Source of the DNA: Chitinophagales bacterium
GTDB lineage: Bacteria > Bacteroidota > Bacteroidia > Chitinophagales > Saprospiraceae
NCBI GenBank assembly: GCA_022360175.1
Contig: JAKSDI010000292.1
Coordinates: forward strand, 1 to 41,709
DNA: 41,709 bases
Reading direction: 5' to 3'
Part shown: positions 7,816-19,000 of the stretch, one piece after another
Layout: each line of letters opens with the position of its first letter
Numbering within the stretch: position 1 is the first letter of the stretch
Notes under the pieces: model-generated
Seen by the model: the letters and a program-made list of their open reading frames with translations, nothing else
Told to the model about the DNA's origin: nothing
The model's database searches: none
Program-made: the position numbers and the translations under genes

Positions 7816-10800
7816 ATGAAACTTAAACTCAACAATTTGATGAGATGGGGGTTCTTTGTCCTCGCTCTTCTGATGTGCAATTTAGCAATTGCGCAACGCA
7901 CCATCACAGGTGTAGTTACAGATGGTGAAAACGGAGAACCTCTCATCGGAGCAAACATTCTTGTGGTAGGTACCAGCACTGGTACAATCACAGATTTCGA
8001 TGGGAATTATTCCCTCAATGTTTCAGCTGATGCTAAAGAGCTGGAATTCTCTTACACAGGCTATACCAGCCAACGTATTGCAATCGACAATCAAACGGAA
8101 ATCAATGTAGAACTATCTGCCGGTGAGTTGCTGGATGAGGTAGTTGTAATTGGTTATGGTACTGTAAAAAAAGAAGATGCGACAGGTGCTGTCGAACAAC
8201 TAACAAAGAAAGATTTTAACAAAGGGGTAATTACCTCTCCTGAGCAAATGATTCAGGGACGAGCAGCGGGGGTACAGATTACACCTGCAAGTGGAGAGCC
8301 TGGTGCTGGTGCTAATATCCGCATTCGTGGTACATCATCTATTCGTGCAGGAAATAACCCGCTTATTGTTCTAGACGGAGTTCCTTTAGATGGTCGTGAT
8401 GTATCAGCAGGAGCAGATGTAGGTGCTGGACGTTCAAGTGCCCGAAATCCACTCAATTTTATCAACCCCAATGACATTGCGTCCATTAATGTATTAAAAG
8501 ATGCATCAGCAACCGCTATCTATGGTTCTCGTGGAGCAAATGGCGTCATTATAATTGAAACTAAGAAAGGTAGTCGAGAGCGCCCTGAACTATCATTCTC
8601 CGCAACAGGAACGATGAGTATGATGCCATCAGACAGGGAATATGATTTACTGACAGGTGATCAATTTCGTGAAGCAAATGGCAATGCCAATCTGGATTTT
8701 GGTGGTAATGTGGATGCTTTTGATGAAATCATGCGTACGGCATATACCCAAAATTATAATCTTGCATATGGCGGCTCAAGCGAAAATGGACGTTATCGGT
8801 TTTCTTTAGGAGCACAGAATCAAGAAGGTATTATTAATGAAACCAACCTGAAGAAATATACAGGTACCATGAATATTACCCAGAAATTCTGGAATGACCG
8901 CTTGTCTATCAATGGATTGTTGATTGGCTCTTTTGTTGAAGACCAGGCAGCTCCACTTGCTGGTACGGTAGGTGCAGAGGGTGATCTGATGATTTCAGCA
9001 CTGCGTTGGAACCCTACTCGCCCATTTGTTGATGATAAAGGTGAGTTGGTGCAGCCAAGTGATAATGAACGTAATCCTGTTGCATTTCTGGATTACTTTG
9101 ATGATTTCACTGAAACATCTCGGATTTTCGGAAACATCTCTGCTACATTGACTTTGACTAAAGGCTTGGATTATAAATATAACTTTGGTATCGATCGTTC
9201 AGAGTCTTCTCGTAGAATCGCTATCTCCAGAGCCTTCAATGCTAATTTTGCTGCTAATAGTGGCCTTGCTAATATTGAAAACATTCAGCAATCTACGCAA
9301 GTACATGAACATACATTGAGTTATAACAATAACTTGGGGGCGAGTACTTCTCTTAATGCTGTGGTTGGTTATTCTTACCAGTCGTTCCAGCGTAAGGGAA
9401 ATAATATGCGTGGTGCCAACTTCCTGGTAGATGATCAGGGGCTATATGTCAATAACTTGAATTATGCAGGATCATTTCCTTCAGAACATAATGGCTCTTT
9501 CTTTGATCCAGATGATGAGTTACAATCTTTCTTTGGACGTGCTGTATTAGGGCTGGCTGATCGTTTCTTGGTTACGGCTACTGTCCGTGCAGATGGTTCG
9601 AGCCGTTTTGGTGAAGGAAATCGTTATGGTGTATTCCCTTCGGCGGCAGTTGCATGGCAATTGCATAAAGAAGATTTTATTCCTGATGCATTCAATAATC
9701 TGAAACTACGCCTTAGCTGGGGTATAACAGGTAACCAGGAATTCCCTTCCGGTTCTGCTCAAACGCAGTTTAAGCCATTGGATAATGGCGCAGGGATTAC
9801 TCAGAATAATGTAGGTAATCCAGATTTGAAATGGGAAGAAACAACACAGTATAATGCAGGGGTTGATTTTGCATTCTTTGATTACCGATTGAGTGGTTCT
9901 ATTGATTGGTATACCAAGGAAACAAAAGATTTACTGTTCCGTGTTCGTGTAGCACAACAAGCTCCAGATGTATTTGTATGGCGTAATTTTGAAGATATCA
10001 CAGTTGAAAACACAGGAGTAGATTTCAATGTAGATGTTCTTATGGTTGATAAAGATAACTTCCAGTGGGATGCAGGTGTGAATTTTAGTATCTATCAAAA
10101 TACGGTGAATAATGTAACAGCGGTGTTCCCTAATGGCATCATCACTGGTGAAATCAACGGGCAGGGGCTTTCTAATCAGCGGGCACAATTGATTTATGAC
10201 AATCAGCCACTTTACTCTTTTTACCTGGCAGAATTTACTGGATTCGATTCAGAAGGTTTAGCTACTTATGCCGACCTGAATAACGATGGTGAAAATACTG
10301 CTAGTGGTATCGTTGGCCCTGGTGATGGTGACCGTGCATTTGCAGGCGATCCTAACCCTGATTTTACGATAGGCCTTCGTACTGGAGTTACTATTGGTAA
10401 TTTTGATGCTAGCTTATATGGATATGGTAATTTTGGCCATCAGGTATTTGATAATACGGCTTTGGCATTGTTTAATCGTGCAGCTTTAAACGGTGGTGCT
10501 AATGTTGATGCTCGCGTACTTGACAGCGGTCAAGGAGGAGGAGATTCACCACTTCCATCAACTTTATTCCTGGAAGATGCTGACTTTTTCCGTATTGCTA
10601 ACCTGACCTTAGGTTACAATTTTAGTATTGGTGAAAGTACCTGGATTCGCAGTGCTCGTGTTTTCCTGACAGGACAAAACTTATTTGTATTTACCCAATA
10701 CAATGGATTTGACCCTGAGGTTAATATTGATAAAGCTATTGATGAGGTACCATCCTTTGGTATCGATTATTCTTCTTACCCAAGAGCACGGTCATTTTCT

Positions 10801-10824
10801 CTTGGTGTAAATCTTAACTTTTAA
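7816..10824 (+). CDS. SusC/RagA-type TonB-dependent outer-membrane transporter
   Basis: Outer-membrane beta-barrel importer of 1002 residues. A signal peptide (about 1-26, ending LAIAQ) is followed by a carboxypeptidase D-like regulatory domain (ITGVVTDGENGEPLIGANI through FSYTGYTSQ, about 29-100). Next come the DEVVVIGYGTVKKEDATGAV box (108-127) and the plug domain with IRIRGTSSIRAGNNPLIVLDG. The rest is the barrel, ending in LGVNLNF with a terminal Phe as usual for barrel insertion. There is no N-terminal STN domain, so direct control of an anti-sigma factor is not expected. The susD gene follows after 21 bases, forming the usual SusC/SusD pair for importing an oligosaccharide or other bulky nutrient. 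The cargo cannot be read from the sequence, and no glycoside hydrolase is linked. Confidence 0.95.
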   Translation: MKLKLNNLMRWGFFVLALLMCNLAIAQRTITGVVTDGENGEPLIGANILVVGTSTGTITDFDGNYSLNVSADAKELEFSYTGYTSQRIAIDNQTEINVELSAGELLDEVVVIGYGTVKKEDATGAVEQLTKKDFNKGVITSPEQMIQGRAAGVQITPASGEPGAGANIRIRGTSSIRAGNNPLIVLDGVPLDGRDVSAGADVGAGRSSARNPLNFINPNDIASINVLKDASATAIYGSRGANGVIIIETKKGSRERPELSFSATGTMSMMPSDREYDLLTGDQFREANGNANLDFGGNVDAFDEIMRTAYTQNYNLAYGGSSENGRYRFSLGAQNQEGIINETNLKKYTGTMNITQKFWNDRLSINGLLIGSFVEDQAAPLAGTVGAEGDLMISALRWNPTRPFVDDKGELVQPSDNERNPVAFLDYFDDFTETSRIFGNISATLTLTKGLDYKYNFGIDRSESSRRIAISRAFNANFAANSGLANIENIQQSTQVHEHTLSYNNNLGASTSLNAVVGYSYQSFQRKGNNMRGANFLVDDQGLYVNNLNYAGSFPSEHNGSFFDPDDELQSFFGRAVLGLADRFLVTATVRADGSSRFGEGNRYGVFPSAAVAWQLHKEDFIPDAFNNLKLRLSWGITGNQEFPSGSAQTQFKPLDNGAGITQNNVGNPDLKWEETTQYNAGVDFAFFDYRLSGSIDWYTKETKDLLFRVRVAQQAPDVFVWRNFEDITVENTGVDFNVDVLMVDKDNFQWDAGVNFSIYQNTVNNVTAVFPNGIITGEINGQGLSNQRAQLIYDNQPLYSFYLAEFTGFDSEGLATYADLNNDGENTASGIVGPGDGDRAFAGDPNPDFTIGLRTGVTIGNFDASLYGYGNFGHQVFDNTALALFNRAALNGGANVDARVLDSGQGGGDSPLPSTLFLEDADFFRIANLTLGYNFSIGESTWIRSARVFLTGQNLFVFTQYNGFDPEVNIDKAIDEVPSFGIDYSSYPRARSFSLGVNLNF

Positions 10825-10845
10825 TTCAATTAAATCATTGATAAA

Positions 10846-12387
10846 ATGAAACAACTACGTTTTTTAATAATACTCTCTTTGAGTCTGGCTGTCTTCGGAT
10901 GTACCAGCCTGGAAGAAGAACTGAACGATGGTGTTTCTCAGGCGGCGGAAGGAGAGATCGATATCGCTCAGTTATTAAATGGAGCTTATGGTAATCTCAG
11001 AGACTTACAAAGCCAAGATAACTTAGGAGCACTAGTACTTCATTCCACTGATGAGTTAGCAGGGCCTACTCGTGGCCGTGACTGGGACGATGCAGGTATT
11101 TGGAGAACTCTTCATACTCATTCCTGGACTACTGCTCATGCTTTTGTAAATTCTGTTTGGAGAACTCTTAATCGTAATGCTTTTAGTGCGCAGACTGTAC
11201 TTTGCAGTGGTGCTACAGGAACCGATGCAGCAGAGGCTACTTTTCTTAGAGTTTTTAATGATTTTATGATTTTGGATCTGTATGGTAAAATACCTCGCCG
11301 CGCATGTGGTGAAGATTTACTAGAACCACCATCGCAATTATTGACTCGAGAAAATGCGGCTGCTGTCCTAATTAGTGAACTGGAAGGCGTAATGGGAGAT
11401 TTACCTGAAGGAACTTCTTCTGCGCGTGCTTCTAAGAATGCAGCACGTGCTCTTTTGGCTAAATTGTATCTGAATAAAGCTGTTTATGCAGCTACAACAG
11501 GAGATGGAGGTGCACAGGAAGGACCTTACTCTTTTGATGAATCAGATATGAATCAGGTCATTGCAATGGCAGATGCTATCACTGCAAGTGGAGAATATGA
11601 ACTAGACGATAATTATTTTGATAGCTTCATACCTAATAATGGTGAAGCTTCAAGTGAATTGATTTTTGTGTCTGAAAATACGTCAGGCGCAGCATCAGGG
11701 AATGTAAGATCTCGCTGGTTTATGACAACTCACTACAATCAGACTCCAAGTGGATGGAATGGTTTTGTTGCCCTGACAGACCTCTATAATCTTTTTGAAG
11801 AAGATGATATGCGTCGTCAGCAGGAGCTTGATTTTATGAAGGCAGATGGTATCGGTTATAATGCTGGTTTTTTAGTTGGACAGCAGTATGATGCAGATGG
11901 TAATCCTTTGGAAGATCGTGCAGGTAATCCTTTGGCTTTTACTTCTGAATTCAACCTTAGAGAATCTGGTGATAATTTAGAAGTAACAGGTATTCGTGCT
12001 ATAAAGTATCCTACAGATATTTCTACTCCGGGTGATGCTTCTGATAATGACTATGTATTTCTGCGTTATGCAGATGTTATTTTGATGAAAGCAGAAGCAT
12101 TGTTCCGCTCAGGTAAGGAAGGAGATGGATTGACAATGATCAATAATCTGCGTATGCTACGTGGAGCATCTGAATTGAGCAGCTTAACTGAACAAGATAT
12201 TTTGGATGAACGCGGACGTGAGCTATATTGGGAAGGCTGGAGAAGAAATGATCAGATTCGTTTCAACAGTTTCTTGGGTACATGGCAAGCAAAGAGTAAC
12301 CCTTCTGAGGTAAGTCGTTTGCTTTTCCCTATACCTGCTGAGGCTATCTCTACCGATCCAAACCTACCTCAGAATCCAGGGTACTAA
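10846..12387 (+). CDS. SusD/RagB-family nutrient-binding lipoprotein
   Basis: Surface-exposed lipoprotein of 513 residues. The signal peptide ends in AVFGC, with lipidation predicted on C19. Helical TPR-like repeats characteristic of SusD follow (AKLYLNKAVYAA, the RYADVILMKAEALFRSG segment and INNLRMLRGA). The C-terminus has the family pattern ILDERGRELYWEGWRRNDQIRF and ends LFPIPAEAISTDPNLPQNPGY, which is close to the canonical ending. It would cap the SusC barrel and bind the ligand. A strong hairpin terminator lies 74 bases downstream, so most susCD transcripts may end here and leave the following genes under separate or read-through expression. Confidence 0.94.
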   Translation: MKQLRFLIILSLSLAVFGCTSLEEELNDGVSQAAEGEIDIAQLLNGAYGNLRDLQSQDNLGALVLHSTDELAGPTRGRDWDDAGIWRTLHTHSWTTAHAFVNSVWRTLNRNAFSAQTVLCSGATGTDAAEATFLRVFNDFMILDLYGKIPRRACGEDLLEPPSQLLTRENAAAVLISELEGVMGDLPEGTSSARASKNAARALLAKLYLNKAVYAATTGDGGAQEGPYSFDESDMNQVIAMADAITASGEYELDDNYFDSFIPNNGEASSELIFVSENTSGAASGNVRSRWFMTTHYNQTPSGWNGFVALTDLYNLFEEDDMRRQQELDFMKADGIGYNAGFLVGQQYDADGNPLEDRAGNPLAFTSEFNLRESGDNLEVTGIRAIKYPTDISTPGDASDNDYVFLRYADVILMKAEALFRSGKEGDGLTMINNLRMLRGASELSSLTEQDILDERGRELYWEGWRRNDQIRFNSFLGTWQAKSNPSEVSRLLFPIPAEAISTDPNLPQNPGY

Positions 12388-12460
12388 TAGATAAATATCG
12401 TCTTCAATAAATTCACAAAAAAATATTATTTTTTTGACTGAAACATAGACGTAATAGCTT

Positions 12461-12500
12461 GAGAGGTCATCCTAACTTTGTGTTGAATGACCTCTCTTTT
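12461..12500 (+). terminator. Rho-independent terminator between susD and the VCBS genes
   Basis: GAGAGGTCAT (12461-12470) and ATGACCTCTC (12487-12496) form a perfect ten-base stem with a 16-base loop, followed by TTTT. It stands in the 225-base gap after susD and splits the locus into susCD and VCBS-VCBS-susD2 sections. It could be an attenuator that sets their ratio. Confidence 0.75.
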
Positions 12501-12612
12501 ATTGAAAATATAGTCTTTGAAGCTGTTTAAAATGCCTGCTGAGTCGATTGAAATCAGATTTATGCACTTAAGGAGCTTTTTTACAACTACTTTATTCCAA
12601 TCTAATCCTGCT

Positions 12613-15600
12613 ATGATACGCTACTTTTTATTCTTGTTAGCATTCATACTTTTTTCATACTCTTGCAATCAGTCATCTGAAACTACCAAATACAAGGTAG
12701 ATGAACAAAATGCATTATTTGAGAGAATGAAACCAAAAGAATGTGGTATAGACTTTGTAAATCAGGTAGAAAACAATCCAGATTTTAACATTTTTAGATA
12801 CCGTAATTTTTACAATGGAGGAGGAGTCGCAATTGGAGACTTAAATAATGACGGGCTTTCTGATGTCTTTTTTACCAGTAATCAGGGGAAAAACCAGCTA
12901 TTTCTGAATAAAGGGAATTTTCAGTTTGAAAATATAACCGAGCAAGCAGGAGTTGGAGGAACAAAGGCATGGAGTACAGGAGTAGTGTTAGTGGATATTA
13001 ACATGGATGGCTTTTTGGATATCTATGTATGTAATGCAGGCTACGTAGAAGGAGATGATCAGGAAAATGAGTTGTTCATTAATAATGGAGCAACTCCTTC
13101 TACTAATGGAATCTCTATCCCTGTATTTACAGAAAAAGCGGAAGAGTATAATTTGAACGAAAGTGGCTATACAACACATACTGCCTTCTTTGACTATGAT
13201 AAAGATGGAGATTTAGATGCTTATATTCTAAATAACAGTTTTATTCCTGTTAATACCTTGAATTACAGTAATAAAAGAGAATTGGATGCAGAAGAATGGC
13301 CCGTTGCAGAATTTCTTAAAGGAGGGGGGGATCGATTAATGAGAAATGATGATGGTGTGTTTGTGGATGTGACAGATGAAGCGGGAATTTATAGCAGTTT
13401 AATAGGCTATGGACTGGGGGTATCTGTAGGAGATATCAATGGAGATATGTGGCCGGATATGTATATATCTAATGACTTTTTTGAACGCGATTATTTATAC
13501 ATTAATCAGCAGAATGGGACTTTCAAAGAAGATTTAACTGATAAGATAGGGCACCTTAGTTTATTCTCCATGGGGGCAGACCTGGCAGATATAAACAATG
13601 ATGGTTATTCTGAAATATTTACTACCGATATGTTGCCTGATGATGATTATCGCTTGAAAGCTACTACTGTTTTCGATAATTATAATTTGTATTTGATGAA
13701 ATTGCAAAGAGGGTTTTATCATCAATACATGCAAAATACTTTGCAACTTAATAATCAGGATGGCTCATTTAGTGAAATAGGACATTATAGTGGAGTAGCT
13801 GCATCAGACTGGAGTTGGGGAGCCTTATTGCTTGATGTTGACAATGATGGTTATCGAGATATATTGGTATGTAATGGGATATATAATGATCTTACAGATC
13901 AAGACTTTATTAGTTTTTTTGCTAATGATGTTATCCAGAAAATGGCTTTGACCGGTGAGAAAAAAGAACTTCAGGAAATCATTGATAAAATGCCATCGAC
14001 CCCTATTCCCAACAAATTATTTCATAACCAAAGAGATCTGACTTTTCAGGAAATAGGAGAAGATTGGGGTGTTGGAGAGCCTTCATTTTCAAACGGGGCA
14101 GCTTATGGCGACCTGGATAATGATGGCGATTTAGATTTGGTAATTAATAATCTAAATCAACAAGCTATGGTTTATCGCAACAAAGCTAGTGATAAACTGG
14201 ATCACCATTTTTTACAACTTAAATTACAGGGAAGTCCTTCCAATACCTATAGCATAGGCGCCCAAGTATATGCATACACAAATTCAGGAATCTTACATGC
14301 GGAAGTGATGCCTACAAGGGGTTTTCAATCTTCCGTAGATTATAAATTGCACTTTGGCTTGGGAGAGAAGGAAGTCATTGATTCGTTGGATATTATATGG
14401 CCTGACTTTAAGAAGAAGCGTATAAAATTTCCGGAAATAAATAAGTTGCATGTAATAAAATATTCAGAATCGGAAGAAGATTTATTGGAAGCAGGCAATT
14501 TATTAGCTGAACTCGATGCTATTACTATATGGAAAGAAGTAAGTCACCAATTTTCCGAACATAAAGAAGATCGTTTTATAGATTTTTTTCAGGAAGGATT
14601 AACCATTAAAATGGTTTCTCATGAAGGCCCCAGAGCTGCTACAGGAGATGTTAATAATGATGGACAGGAAGATATTATTATTGGCGGTGCTAGTGGATTT
14701 CCTGCTCAATTATTTACTCAGAAGAATGGAGCGTTTAGTTCTGGAAATATAAAAACCTTTGAAAGAGACTCCTATCACGAAGACACTGCTTTTGCTTTTT
14801 TTGATGCCGACAATGATGGTGATCTTGATTTGTATGCTGGTTCTGGCGGTAACTTACCCCCTCCTAATGACAAATTTTTACAAGACCGGCTATACCTAAA
14901 TGATGGTAATGGAAATTTTGAAAAGAAATTAACATCCCTACCACGTTTTTTGAATAATACGGCTGCCGTTATACCCTGGGATTTTGATGAAGACGGTGAT
15001 CAGGACTTGTTTGTAGCAAGCCGATCTGTATCTAATGTATATGGCCTGTCACCACAGAATGCTTTACTGGAAAATGATGGCAAGGGCAATTTTAGCAATG
15101 TTATCAGGCAAAAAGCACCAGGTTTGGAACAGGCTGGGATGATTACATCTGCTTGCTTAGCTAATTTAGTAGGAGATACAAAGCCTGAATTGGTGATCAT
15201 TGGAGAATGGATGAGTCCTAAAGTTTTTGCCAACCAACAAGGAGTAATTAAAGAAATAGATACTCAACTCAGTGAGTACATGGGATGGTGGTCAGGAATG
15301 GAGTATGCAGACATAGATGGAGATGGTGACCAGGATTTGATCCTGGGTAATAGAGGGGAGAATTTTTATTTTACAGGAACTCCAGAAGCCCCTGCCAAAT
15401 TATGGCTGGCTGATTTTGATGACAATGGTACAGTAGAAAATATTATCACTCAGACTATAGGAAATCGTGATATGCCCATCACTATGAAAGCGGAACTGAC
15501 TAATCATATTGTTAGTCTGAAGAAGCAAAATCTAAAACATGCAGATTATGCTCAAAAAAGCATTCAGGAATTGTTTGAAGAAGAGGTCATAAAAAAAGCA

Positions 15601-16005
15601 GAAGTAAAACAGGCTAATTATTTCAAATCAATGATCGCAATCAATGAGGGTAACGGACAATTTACAATAAAACCGCTTCCTGCAAATATTCAGTTTTCCT
15701 GTATGTATGGGATTCAATGCACTGATGTGAATGGTGATCAACTAGTAGATTTAATCATGGGAGGTAATGATAGCGGATTTACACCACAGTTTGCTAAGCT
15801 TGATGCTTCTTATGGACATGTATTAATGAATCAAGGAGAAGGTGACTTCATATCTATGCCAAATGATCAGTCTGGTTTTTTTGTAAAAGGAGATATAAAA
15901 CAATTACTTCCTCTAAATATTGCGGGTAAATCCCATCTGCTGGTATTATTAAATAGTCAAAAACCAAAGTTGTTTCAATTGAATAGGCAAGAGCCAGTAA
16001 AATGA
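12613..16005 (+). CDS. FG-GAP/VCBS-repeat ASPIC/UnbV-domain lipoprotein
   Basis: Large predicted surface lipoprotein of 1130 residues. I chose the ATG at 12613, not the frame opening at 12517, because it starts the lipoprotein signal MIRYFLFLLAFILFSYSC with C18 as the acylated cysteine. Many FG-GAP/VCBS calcium-loop motifs of the type D-x-N-x-D-G-x-x-D (GDLNNDGLSDVFF, DYDKDGDLDAY, GDLDNDGDLDLV, DADNDGDLDLY) imply beta-propeller modules in two blocks. Between them, at about 534-602, lies an ASPIC/UnbV domain with IGAQVYAY, GFQSS, LHFGLG and IIWPD. No catalytic site is recognised. It is paralogous to the next gene, six bases downstream. Linkage to susC/susD suggests a surface-bound accessory that binds ligand or matrix, but its function is unknown. 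Confidence 0.9.
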   Translation: MIRYFLFLLAFILFSYSCNQSSETTKYKVDEQNALFERMKPKECGIDFVNQVENNPDFNIFRYRNFYNGGGVAIGDLNNDGLSDVFFTSNQGKNQLFLNKGNFQFENITEQAGVGGTKAWSTGVVLVDINMDGFLDIYVCNAGYVEGDDQENELFINNGATPSTNGISIPVFTEKAEEYNLNESGYTTHTAFFDYDKDGDLDAYILNNSFIPVNTLNYSNKRELDAEEWPVAEFLKGGGDRLMRNDDGVFVDVTDEAGIYSSLIGYGLGVSVGDINGDMWPDMYISNDFFERDYLYINQQNGTFKEDLTDKIGHLSLFSMGADLADINNDGYSEIFTTDMLPDDDYRLKATTVFDNYNLYLMKLQRGFYHQYMQNTLQLNNQDGSFSEIGHYSGVAASDWSWGALLLDVDNDGYRDILVCNGIYNDLTDQDFISFFANDVIQKMALTGEKKELQEIIDKMPSTPIPNKLFHNQRDLTFQEIGEDWGVGEPSFSNGAAYGDLDNDGDLDLVINNLNQQAMVYRNKASDKLDHHFLQLKLQGSPSNTYSIGAQVYAYTNSGILHAEVMPTRGFQSSVDYKLHFGLGEKEVIDSLDIIWPDFKKKRIKFPEINKLHVIKYSESEEDLLEAGNLLAELDAITIWKEVSHQFSEHKEDRFIDFFQEGLTIKMVSHEGPRAATGDVNNDGQEDIIIGGASGFPAQLFTQKNGAFSSGNIKTFERDSYHEDTAFAFFDADNDGDLDLYAGSGGNLPPPNDKFLQDRLYLNDGNGNFEKKLTSLPRFLNNTAAVIPWDFDEDGDQDLFVASRSVSNVYGLSPQNALLENDGKGNFSNVIRQKAPGLEQAGMITSACLANLVGDTKPELVIIGEWMSPKVFANQQGVIKEIDTQLSEYMGWWSGMEYADIDGDGDQDLILGNRGENFYFTGTPEAPAKLWLADFDDNGTVENIITQTIGNRDMPITMKAELTNHIVSLKKQNLKHADYAQKSIQELFEEEVIKKAEVKQANYFKSMIAINEGNGQFTIKPLPANIQFSCMYGIQCTDVNGDQLVDLIMGGNDSGFTPQFAKLDASYGHVLMNQGEGDFISMPNDQSGFFVKGDIKQLLPLNIAGKSHLLVLLNSQKPKLFQLNRQEPVK

Positions 16006-16011
16006 TAAGTC

Positions 16012-19000
16012 ATGAAGATGAGAATGTTTAATGGGGTATTAATATCCTTCATCTTGATACTGTTAGTAGCTTGTGGAGAATCCACCTCTCCAGGAGAACA
16101 AGTTGATCAAGCCGTTTTCCGTTTGTTAGATGAAAAAAAGACAGGCTTGAATTTTAAAAATGAACTTAAACAGTCTGTAGAATTCAATGTATTCAATTAC
16201 ATGTATTTCTACAATGGAGGAGGTGTGGCTTCTGAAGATTTTAATAAGGATGGTTTGCCAGATCTTTATTTCACAAGCAATATGGGTTCTAATAAATTGT
16301 TCCTAAACCAGGGAGACATGCAATTTATAGATGTGACTGAACGAGCTAAAATAGAAGGTGAAGAAGGCTGGACTTCGGGAGTAAGCATTGTAGATATTAA
16401 TAATGATGGGCTGTTCGACATTTATGTATCACAAGTTGGTGATTATATGTCGTTCAAATCTAGCAACCAGTTATACGTTTGTAAGGGTATTGAGGAAGGC
16501 ATCCCATATTATGAAGAAGAAGCATCTTTATATGGATTGGATTTAGTCGGCTTTTCTACACAGGCCGTTTTCTTTGACTATGATCTAGATGGTGACCTCG
16601 ATATGTTTCAACTCAACCACTCCCTTCATGAAAATGGTACATTTGGTCAAAAAACAACTTTTATTGATACTCAGCATCCTTTATCCGGGGATAAATTATT
16701 GAGAAATGATAATGGTAACTTTACTGAAGTTACACTGGAAGCAGGAATTAATAGTTCTGTAATTGGTTATGGGCTTGGCGTAGCAATTGGAGATATCAAT
16801 TTAGACGGATGGCCAGATATATATATCGGAAATGATTTTCATGAAAATGATTACTTGTATATCAATCAGCAAGACGGGACTTTCAGTGAACAGCTTACGG
16901 AATACATAAAACATACCAGTCGTTTTTCAATGGGAGTTGATGTTGCAGACATCAATAATGATGGTTTTAATGACATTATATCTTTGGATATGATGCCAGA
17001 GAAAAGAGAGATACTCAAAGCTTCCTTAGGAGAAGACCCTTATGATATTTTTAGTTTCAAGCTCGATTATGGCTATAATCATCAATATGCCAGAAATAAT
17101 CTACAGCTCAATCGTGGAGGAAGCTCTTTTAGTGAAATAGGTATGTTCACCGGAATACATGCTACGGATTGGTCTTGGGCACCGCTATTTATGGATTTTG
17201 ATAATAATGGTACTAAAGACCTGTTTATCAGTAATGGGATTCCCCGCCGAATGAATGATATCGATTATGTGAATTTTAGAGCTAATGATGAATTGCGTTG
17301 GAAGCAAAATTTTAATCGATTGACAGAGGAAGATTTGATGCTACAGGAAAAAATGCCCCAAATCAAACTCCCTAATAAATTCTTCAGAAACAATGGAGAA
17401 TTAAGATTTAAAGACATCACATCAAATATCAAAGCTGCTAAAGATTCTTATTCTAATGGCGCCATTTATGCAGACCTGGATAATGATGGTGACCTGGATG
17501 TTGTGGTAAATAATCTGGAAGATGCTCCCTTTGTATATGAAAACCTCAGTCAGGATAAGGCCGAGCAGGCAGAGGATTATCTCAAAATTGCATTTGAAGG
17601 GACGGAACATAATAGGAATGCCATTGGTGCTTCTGTACTGGTTTATAAAGGAGGGGAGCGTTTATTTTATCAACATTTTCCCGTAAGGGGCTATCAATCC
17701 TGCTTGCCCACGGGTTTACATATAGGTTTAGGAAATGCTAAAGAAGTCGATTCTCTGGCGATTATTTGGCCGGATAGAACTTATGAAAAACTTCATTCTT
17801 TTGAAGCTAACAGCCTGTTAAATGTAAAATGGCAGGAAGGGCTCCCTGAGTTTGATTATGCTCATTTACATAAAAAAGCACAACAGAAAGTAGCCGTAAA
17901 AGATATCACGGATGAAATTGGACTAAGGATAGGCCATAAGGAGAATAATTTCGTAGAATTTCTGCGGGAACGCCTCATTCCTCATATGGTATCTGCAGAG
18001 GGGCCTGCTATGGCGATAGGTGATGCCAATGGAGATGGCCTGGATGATCTTTTCCTGGGCTCTTCAAAGTGGGGATATAGCCGCTTGATGATGCAATATG
18101 CAGATGGTCGTTTTGTAGATCAAACCCCAGATGTGATAATACAGGATAGTACTTTTGAAGATGTAGATGCTGCCTGGGTAGATATTGAAAATGATGGTGA
18201 TCTGGATTTGATTGTTGCTGCTGGCGGTAATGAATTTCAAGGTAAAAACCGCCCCTTGAAGCAACGCTTATACCTGAATGATGGACAGGGAGGCTTTAGT
18301 TTAAATGAAGATGCCTTTGCTGGTGTGTATATGACCGCTTCCTGTGTATTGGTAGAAGATTTTAACAAGGATGGGCTGGTGGATGTATTCTTTGGAGGAA
18401 GGGCTATCCCCTGGAATTATGGGAAAACACCAGATTCTTATCTATTTGAAAATAAAGGTAATGGAGTGTTTGAAGATGTTACTGATCGACGTTCAGAAAG
18501 CCTTCGAAAAGCCGGGCTTATAAAGGGCGGTCAATGGGTAGATATAGATGCTGATGGCGATTCAGATCTGGTGCTGGCAGCAGAATGGAGCCCCATTCTT
18601 ATTTATTTAAATGAAAATGGGCAGTTCGTAAAAAAAGAAGTAGATCAGCGCACGGGCTGGTGGAATATGGTATTGGCTCATGATTTTGATCAGGATGGAG
18701 ATCTGGATATCCTTGCGGGTAATACGGGTATGAATAATAAATTACAGCCCAGCAAAGAAGAACCTTTGAGATTATATGTCAATGATTTTGATGATAATGA
18801 TCAGATAGAACAAATTTTGACTTACTATCTACAGGGCAAGGAAACCCCTTTTGCAACCTATGCTGAATTGACAACTCAGCTGGTGCATCTGAAGAAAAAA
18901 TACCTCTTTTCTAAAGATTTTGCGAAAGCTACACTGGATGAAATCTTTGGTCCAGAAAAAATTGCCAGTAGCCAGGTATTGGAAGCTAATACAATGGAAA

